A stretch of DNA of 30,031 nucleotides from JBDREC01 sp043820105 [NCBI: Pseudomonadota bacterium] (GTDB lineage Bacteria > Bdellovibrionota_F > JAHFAK01): the NCBI GenBank assembly GCA_043820105.1, contig JBDREC010000061.1, positions 1 to 30,031 on the forward strand, in the 5' to 3' direction. The position numbers were made by a program, and so were the translations under genes. Positions 24,967-30,031 of the stretch are shown one piece after another; the stretch's first letter is position 1, and each line of letters begins with the position of its first letter. The notes under the pieces are model-generated. The model ran no database searches. It saw nothing but the letters and a program-made list of their open reading frames with translations, and was not told the DNA's origin.

Positions 24967-25347
24967 ATATTCTCCCCATTATTTATTTAATCATTATATT
25001 TAATATTATGCATTTTCTTCTTGGATTTGATTTCTCTGCCTATCTTCATTTTTAGCACAAGAAAATAAAGTTATTATGGAAATAAAAATTAGAAAGAATA
25101 TTCTAATATAGTCTAGGTGTTTCATGTCTTCCCCCAAGCTCGGTTGATTTGAGCTTATATCTTTTATTTAATACAATTAATTTTTTGCATCTTTGAGACT
25201 GCTTAGTTGGAATGATAAACAAATATGTTTTCATTCATAGAATTATAGATGCAAAGATCATGCCGCGCCATAAGCCCATGTTTTCATTGCTTTTCATCTG
25301 TTTATGTAAAACAAAATGGCCTGAATCTTGCACCAAATAGCCGAATT
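24967..25347. other. gap holding a tiny lipoprotein gene
   Basis: 25006-25125 is a small lipoprotein gene, listed separately. In the remaining 25126-25347 no gene, repeat array or convincing promoter was recognised. Confidence 0.55.
25006..25125 (-). CDS. 39-residue small lipoprotein
   Basis: A 39-codon gene with GGGGGAAG just before the ATG. The product has a complete lipoprotein signal ending LFSC with Cys at position 23, leaving a 17-residue polar, charged mature peptide (CAKNEDRQRNQIQEENA). The lipid cysteine and the surrounding FSCAKN are at exactly the same residue positions as in the 424-residue lipoprotein encoded 39 bp downstream, so the two signals probably share an origin. It could be a small functional lipoprotein or a duplicated and truncated 5' end. 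A strong ribosome site and a clean stop favour expression. Confidence 0.6.
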   Translation of the reverse strand: MKHLDYIRIFFLIFISIITLFSCAKNEDRQRNQIQEENA

Positions 25348-28300
25348 TTAAGCATCCTTTTCCGAATTTCGGTGTTCTAGCAAAACAGAATAAATATCAT
25401 TAATTTGCACACTAGATCCCTCAATCTTACCCTGAATACACAAACCATCCCTACATGATGGGCAAGAAGAAACTATATTTTCAGGATTAATTTGCTTAAT
25501 ATCTTTGAATAATTCCTGAGCTATTTTACCACCTATTAATGGATGCTTATATCTGGAAATCCCAGCTAATCCACAGCATTTATCCAGAGTCTTAATTTTT
25601 CCAAAAAAACTTTCCAAAAACTTAATCTGATTAGTAGTTACTTCATCTTTATTATGACATGGAATTTTTATTCCTAAATTTTGAATTTTGAGTTTTGAAT
25701 TTTGAATGAATTTTTCCCCCCTGTCCCCCTGTTCCCCTGTTCTCTTATACAAGTGGTCTATACTATCTTCTATTTTCAAATTCTTCTCTCCAATATCCTT
25801 CAACATTTCCAAACAAGTCGGACAACTGGTAACAATAGTAAGGTCTTCTGATCCATTCCTTTCTTTTATAATTTTTATAGCTTTTTTTATTTCTTTTTCT
25901 AACTGCTCTTTCAGTTTTTCAGCTTTTGACAAAAAACCTTCTGCTTTATAAGGAAAACCACAGCAAATAGTATTTTTAAAATCCCAAAAAGGAATTTTCT
26001 CAAGCTCAGTATAATATTTTTCAAAAGACTCAGAAGCCTTTGGCTGAAAATAGCTTTCAGCACATCCTCTAAATCTTATTAGAGTAGACTCGTGACTATT
26101 TTCAATTTCATGGCCCTGCAATACTATATTATCATTTTCATGTATTAGCTTGCCTTTTAATAAGGGATCATAGGATTGCGCTGGAATTTTCGGTGCATTT
26201 AAATATGTTCTTATTGCTGCTTGTTTAAAAGATAAAATACAAGCAAGTTTCATAAAAGGTAGCATGATTTTCTGAGAAACAGAAACTAAAGAGTGGAATA
26301 GTTTTTTAAATGACCAATCACCTAAAAGAGAATTTAAAATGATTTTTAACTTTTTATTCCCCCATTCACCTTGATCAATTAATTTGTAATAATGACTTTT
26401 TAAAACTTCAATATTTATATCACTGGGACAATTTATATCACAGCGTTTGCAGTAAAAGCATTTTTGCAGTGAAGGTTCAAACTCTTTTAATATTTTTTTA
26501 ATTTCCTTTGCTGAAAACATTTTGCTATGAATCATAAAAACAAGCTTTTCTAATAAATACAGAATATCTTTTTTAGAAAACATTGTTTGCCAGGAAGATA
26601 TTCCCCTAAATTCATAATTCAACCGGCTTTGAGAATCTGTAACTGGACAAATATTACATGAAGTACATCTTGTGCATTTAGAAGCCAGTGACAATATTTC
26701 ATTAATGTCATGATTTTCATTTCTTAATTTTTCTATTTCTTCTGATGAAAAATTCAAAGCCCTAGCAGATATTTTTTGTGAAATCTCATTTTCTGCAAAT
26801 AGCTTTCCTCTATTAAATATATCTTTGGGGTCTAAAAATTTTTTAATACAACTTATTCTTTGAAATTCATCCTTTGCCAAATAAGCATAAAAGTGTTTAT
26901 TTGCTTTTCCTGAAATTCCGTGTTCACCAGAGAAAGCATACTTCATATTATCTTTACTATTTGCTGCTGCTAATTTTGCTATTGATTCATTTAAAAAAGA
27001 CCAGGCTTTTTTTGAATCATCTTCATTATAAATATCAAAACCCGCGACATTCCAATGCATTATTGCAGTATTTGGTAAAGACAAGTGCCCAAAAAACAAA
27101 TCATTAATTTCTTTTTCATTAGCTTGGCAATGCTTTGTTTCATTCTTTATTATATTTACAGCTTCATTTAAATAGGAAAAAGATATTTCAGAATCTGTTT
27201 TACATTTTGACTTCATTTTTTTCGGCAAAAGCTCCCTTGGCTCAATCATTGCTGTAGCCTCAGAAGGAACATTTTCTAAAGAATAAATATCACTTATCCT
27301 AAAATCAATTTTAGCTGAAGGTAGGGATGCTATTATTAATCCTAAATTCTTTTTAAGCTCATCTTTTTTATCTGCTTCACAAGAAAGCATTAAATAGGCT
27401 TCACAATCTTTATTAAATATATTTGGGAAATCATTTTTCAAATGCATACTAATAGCTGGCTCAGTAATCATTTCAAAATAATGTGGGTTTAAATTTTGGC
27501 TTTTAATAGATTGGATAAAAGTAATAGCTTCACTAAGCTTTTCAAATAAAATAGATGAAGTAAAAGCATAGTCTAATTTTTTTTCAACTTGCAAAGAAGC
27601 TTCACTTATAATACCTGTGGTACCTTCAGCGCTTACAAATAAAGAAGATGGATAAAAAGCTTGTGAACATAAATTCAAATTCACTTCACCTGATTTTATT
27701 CCATAGAATTTATTAAAAACTAAAAAGCCATTTTCTTTAACATATTTTTTTTCATATCCTGTTTGTGCAAAATATATTTCTTTTCCTGGGGAAACAATAG
27801 CACTTCCCGAAAGTAAAACCTCGTGAATTCTTTTTCCTCCATTACTGCCTGAAGCAATTATCCCGCCAAGACTAGCTCGAGGTGTGTTTGGCTGACATCT
27901 TAAAACAAAGCCTTCATCTTCAACAGATTTAATTATATCCTTATATGAGGCTCCAGCTCCTGCTTTAACAGAAAATATTTGTCCTTCTTTGCTTGTTATA
28001 TGATAATCAACTTTTTGTATTTCACCAAGGCCAGGAATTGCAATTGTAATGGATGGTGTATAAGGAATAATTCCCATATTATAACCGCCACCACCCCCAA
28101 AAGGAATGATAGGAATATTTTCTTTAAAACAAAATTTGATAAATTTAAGTAAATGTTTTTTTGAATAAATTGAAGCAATTGCTTCTGTGGGAATTGTGCG
28201 AAATTCAGTTGAGTCTGTAGAATAAGCTTCGCGAGCGCCCCAAAGAGTATTAAAATTATTGCTTCCAATAATTGATTCTATTCTATATCTTTTTTTCTCA

Positions 28301-28518
28301 ATAATGGATCTAATGCGAAGTGTTTCTTTTATGTTTCTTTCAATATAAGCAAAAAGATCTTTTGAGATAAGGTCCTTAAACTTATGTCTTAAGTCCTTTT
28401 CCCATGATTTATATGTACAGAAAAAAGGGAAATATGTATATTCAGATATTCCTAAAATAATATTTTTATCTATAGGCAGGCAAAGTCCAAAAGGTTCAAT
28501 TTTGTCATTATAATTCAT
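25348..28518 (-). CDS. FAD-linked oxidase fused to Fe-S/CCG-domain subunit (D-2-hydroxyacid dehydrogenase-like)
   Basis: The product is 1056 residues, like single-chain YdiJ/D-lactate or D-2-hydroxyglutarate dehydrogenases. In order: an FAD_binding_4 domain (about 75-290; PIIPFGGGGGYNMG, PRASLGGIIASGSNGG), an FAD-oxidase C-terminal domain (about 320-580; GEHGISGKAN), and two [4Fe-4S] motifs, C615-x2-C-x2-C-x3-C and C687-x2-C-x2-C-x3-C. Two CCG domains follow (CCGFPYKAEG with TSCPTC; CCGLAG with SSCPSC). It oxidises a D-2-hydroxyacid and passes electrons to an unknown acceptor. Residues about 925-949, between the CCG domains, are encoded by a short-repeat tract translated in frame. No good ribosome site is seen at the ATG. 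Confidence 0.9.
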   Translation of the reverse strand: MNYNDKIEPFGLCLPIDKNIILGISEYTYFPFFCTYKSWEKDLRHKFKDLISKDLFAYIERNIKETLRIRSIIEKKRYRIESIIGSNNFNTLWGAREAYSTDSTEFRTIPTEAIASIYSKKHLLKFIKFCFKENIPIIPFGGGGGYNMGIIPYTPSITIAIPGLGEIQKVDYHITSKEGQIFSVKAGAGASYKDIIKSVEDEGFVLRCQPNTPRASLGGIIASGSNGGKRIHEVLLSGSAIVSPGKEIYFAQTGYEKKYVKENGFLVFNKFYGIKSGEVNLNLCSQAFYPSSLFVSAEGTTGIISEASLQVEKKLDYAFTSSILFEKLSEAITFIQSIKSQNLNPHYFEMITEPAISMHLKNDFPNIFNKDCEAYLMLSCEADKKDELKKNLGLIIASLPSAKIDFRISDIYSLENVPSEATAMIEPRELLPKKMKSKCKTDSEISFSYLNEAVNIIKNETKHCQANEKEINDLFFGHLSLPNTAIMHWNVAGFDIYNEDDSKKAWSFLNESIAKLAAANSKDNMKYAFSGEHGISGKANKHFYAYLAKDEFQRISCIKKFLDPKDIFNRGKLFAENEISQKISARALNFSSEEIEKLRNENHDINEILSLASKCTRCTSCNICPVTDSQSRLNYEFRGISSWQTMFSKKDILYLLEKLVFMIHSKMFSAKEIKKILKEFEPSLQKCFYCKRCDINCPSDINIEVLKSHYYKLIDQGEWGNKKLKIILNSLLGDWSFKKLFHSLVSVSQKIMLPFMKLACILSFKQAAIRTYLNAPKIPAQSYDPLLKGKLIHENDNIVLQGHEIENSHESTLIRFRGCAESYFQPKASESFEKYYTELEKIPFWDFKNTICCGFPYKAEGFLSKAEKLKEQLEKEIKKAIKIIKERNGSEDLTIVTSCPTCLEMLKDIGEKNLKIEDSIDHLYKRTGEQGDRGEKFIQNSKLKIQNLGIKIPCHNKDEVTTNQIKFLESFFGKIKTLDKCCGLAGISRYKHPLIGGKIAQELFKDIKQINPENIVSSCPSCRDGLCIQGKIEGSSVQINDIYSVLLEHRNSEKDA
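25677..25747. repeat. short-repeat tract inside a coding sequence
   Basis: Read on the coding strand there are GGGGAACA/GGGGGACA units of 8 bp, then AAAATTC/AAAACTC units of 7 bp. These are the motifs seen in intergenic tracts at 4026-4062 and 17919-17953. The open frame is kept, and the protein shows a 7-residue echo (IQNSKLK, IQNLGIK) as expected for a 7-bp repeat. Confidence 0.92.
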
Positions 28519-28604
28519 AATATTTAAGTATATTTATTTTTTTCTTTATACTTTCAATATTTTATTCTAAAATTCAAGTGTTTTAAAATAAAAAGGATCT
28601 TTTA

Positions 28605-29780
28605 ATGAATAAGAATTATAAATGCAATTTTCTATCTCTTATTATTATTATTTTCATGTTTTCAGCATCTTCTTACATCTTCTCCATTGAATCAAAAATT
28701 GATTATACGATAAAAAAAGGTGACACCTTATGGGCAATATCAAATGACTTACTGGGTGATCCCTATAAATGGAAAATACTATGGGATTTAATGCCAGAAA
28801 ATGAAAGAGGAAATAATCCTAATGTAATAAATGTTGGTGATAAGATTACAATTGTTACAGACGAAAATAATAATCCCAAAAGAATACTTATAAATGCAAA
28901 GGAAGAAGTAATTACGGAAAATGATAAAATAGATGAAAATATTAAGAAAATAAAAGAGGAAAAAATAATTCAAAAGAAAATCAACCCTATAAAGAAAAAA
29001 GAGCAAAAACCTATAAACACACTTGATGCAGAAGAAAAAGCATATAATGCTAAGCTTGAAGAAATAGAAAAAGAAAAACAAGCATCTAATAAGCAAGCCG
29101 AAATCACAGAAAAACCTCCTAGTTATCAATATAACAATGTTTTAAAATCTTTTATTACTAAAGAAAAATATTTGGCAGCTGGAAAAATTATAAGTCTTGA
29201 AAAGCCAAGTATTATGATTTCTACAAATGACAAGCTATATGTAAATTTTATTGAGCCGGATAATGTCATTATTGGAGACCAATATTTTTTAGTTAGAAAA
29301 GAAGGGGACATTATACATCCAATTTCAAAGAAATTTATGGGATATAAAATTGTTAAAACTGGAATAATTAAATTACTTAAAAAAAATAATGACCTTTTTA
29401 CAGCTATTGTAGTTCAAGCATTTAAGGAAATAGATACTCATGACCGTATTATTGATTTCAAAAAGCCTTCAAAAACAATAAATACTTCTTATATGAAAAC
29501 AAAGGTAGAAGGTTATGTTATTGGGTCACCAGAGGACAAATTCCTTTCTGGATCCCATGATCTTGTTTACCTTGACCTTGGATCAGAAAATCAAGTTATT
29601 GAAGGAAATGTTTTTGATATTCTAAAAGACTATGCTGACCCAATATCCCAAGAAAGGCTTCAAAGAAAAATAGGGACATTAGCTGTATTTGAAGTTTTTG
29701 AAAAGTCTTCAATTGCAATGGTCTTAAATGCATCAGAATCAGTAATGAAAGGACAAGTAGTTAAATCCATTAATAAATAA
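28605..29780 (+). CDS. secreted LysM-domain protein
   Basis: The product is 391 residues. A signal peptide (about 1-28) is followed by one LysM domain (about 34-83; YTIKKGDTLWAISNDLLGDP ... NVINVGDKITIV), which binds peptidoglycan. Next is a Lys/Glu-rich, probably coiled or disordered linker (about 95-160). The C-terminal ~230 residues are beta-rich and contain two similar halves (YLAAGKIISLEKPSIMIS ... GDQYFLVRK, and KVEGYVIGSPEDKFLSG ... GNVFDILKD). The overall plan resembles LysM proteins of predatory and related proteobacterial lineages, though I cannot name a family. It is likely a periplasmic wall-associated protein. AAGGA lies 7 nt before the ATG. Confidence 0.85.
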   Translation: MNKNYKCNFLSLIIIIFMFSASSYIFSIESKIDYTIKKGDTLWAISNDLLGDPYKWKILWDLMPENERGNNPNVINVGDKITIVTDENNNPKRILINAKEEVITENDKIDENIKKIKEEKIIQKKINPIKKKEQKPINTLDAEEKAYNAKLEEIEKEKQASNKQAEITEKPPSYQYNNVLKSFITKEKYLAAGKIISLEKPSIMISTNDKLYVNFIEPDNVIIGDQYFLVRKEGDIIHPISKKFMGYKIVKTGIIKLLKKNNDLFTAIVVQAFKEIDTHDRIIDFKKPSKTINTSYMKTKVEGYVIGSPEDKFLSGSHDLVYLDLGSENQVIEGNVFDILKDYADPISQERLQRKIGTLAVFEVFEKSSIAMVLNASESVMKGQVVKSINK

Positions 29781-29786
29781 ACCCGC

Positions 29787-30031
29787 ATTGTCCCCTTGTG
29801 AAACAAGTGCCACCTCATTAAATAATCAATAATCAACAATCAATTTTCAATAATCAATGGGGCACCTGTCACCAGAGCACCAGTCACCAGCAAGATACAG
29901 AATACCATATACCGAATACTGAATACTGAATACCGAATACTGAATACTGAATACCGAATACTGAATACTGAATACCGAATACTGAATACTGAATACCGAA
30001 TACTGAATACTGAATACCGAATACTGAATAC
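29787..30031. repeat. composite repeat element, copy 2, with long 21-bp higher-order array
   Basis: 29787-29930 matches the element at 9769-9920 block by block: CTTGT-GAA-ACAAG inverted repeat, AATAATC tract, CACCAGT tract, ATACCGA/ATACTGA tract. From 29911 to the window end, 17 heptamers run in strict order ACCGAAT, ACTGAAT, ACTGAAT, repeated without error, giving a 21-bp higher-order unit. The array continues beyond the window. Confidence 0.95.

Overview
The window is a low-GC, gene-dense bacterial chromosome segment carrying 23 intact protein genes, one 39-residue lipoprotein gene and one broken reading frame. No rRNA, tRNA, CRISPR array, transposase, integrase or phage gene was recognised. 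Several products have signal peptides or lipoboxes, and one secreted protein carries LysM. With a butyrate kinase/phosphotransbutyrylase pair and many uncharacterised secreted proteins, this fits an uncultivated fermentative diderm. The phylum cannot be assigned from the sequence alone.

Layout. 1-317 is non-coding and holds two imperfect ~128 bp tandem units. 318-3906 (minus) is a two-gene operon of tandem paralogues, secreted helical-repeat proteins with a conserved C-terminal tail. 4178-6259 (minus) is buk then ptb, the last steps of butyrate formation with ATP yield. 6533-9642 holds a secreted HExxH metalloprotease-like protein facing a secreted S41 protease-like protein. 9996-12503 holds a small membrane protein divergent from ligA. 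12637-16131 holds a GNAT acetyltransferase, an exported M24-fold protein with a damaged metal site, a broken ORF, a nitroreductase with a TTG start, and a cupin. 16271-17899 (minus) is a B12-binding-type radical SAM protein. 18007-21635 (plus) is a compact run: histidine kinase, response regulator, 95-residue unknown, class II aldolase, rsmD. comF overlaps the end of rsmD tail to tail. 22610-25125 holds a lipoprotein SppA-type peptidase facing a large acidic Cys-rich lipoprotein and a tiny lipoprotein. 25348-28518 (minus) is a 1056-residue FAD/Fe-S oxidoreductase, and 28605-29780 is a secreted LysM protein.

The most distinctive feature is a family of short tandem repeats. Unit sequences differ from place to place, but unit length is nearly always 7 bp, sometimes 6 or 8. 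They fill intergenic gaps and run up to or into the stop codons of ptb, the S41 gene and sppA. One tract lies inside the FAD/Fe-S oxidoreductase gene and is translated in frame between two CCG domains. A composite element of ~150 bp occurs twice, 20 kb apart, and the second copy ends in a regular 21-bp higher-order array reaching the window edge. No defence system or biosynthetic cluster was found. The repeat family is the best candidate for something under-described here.
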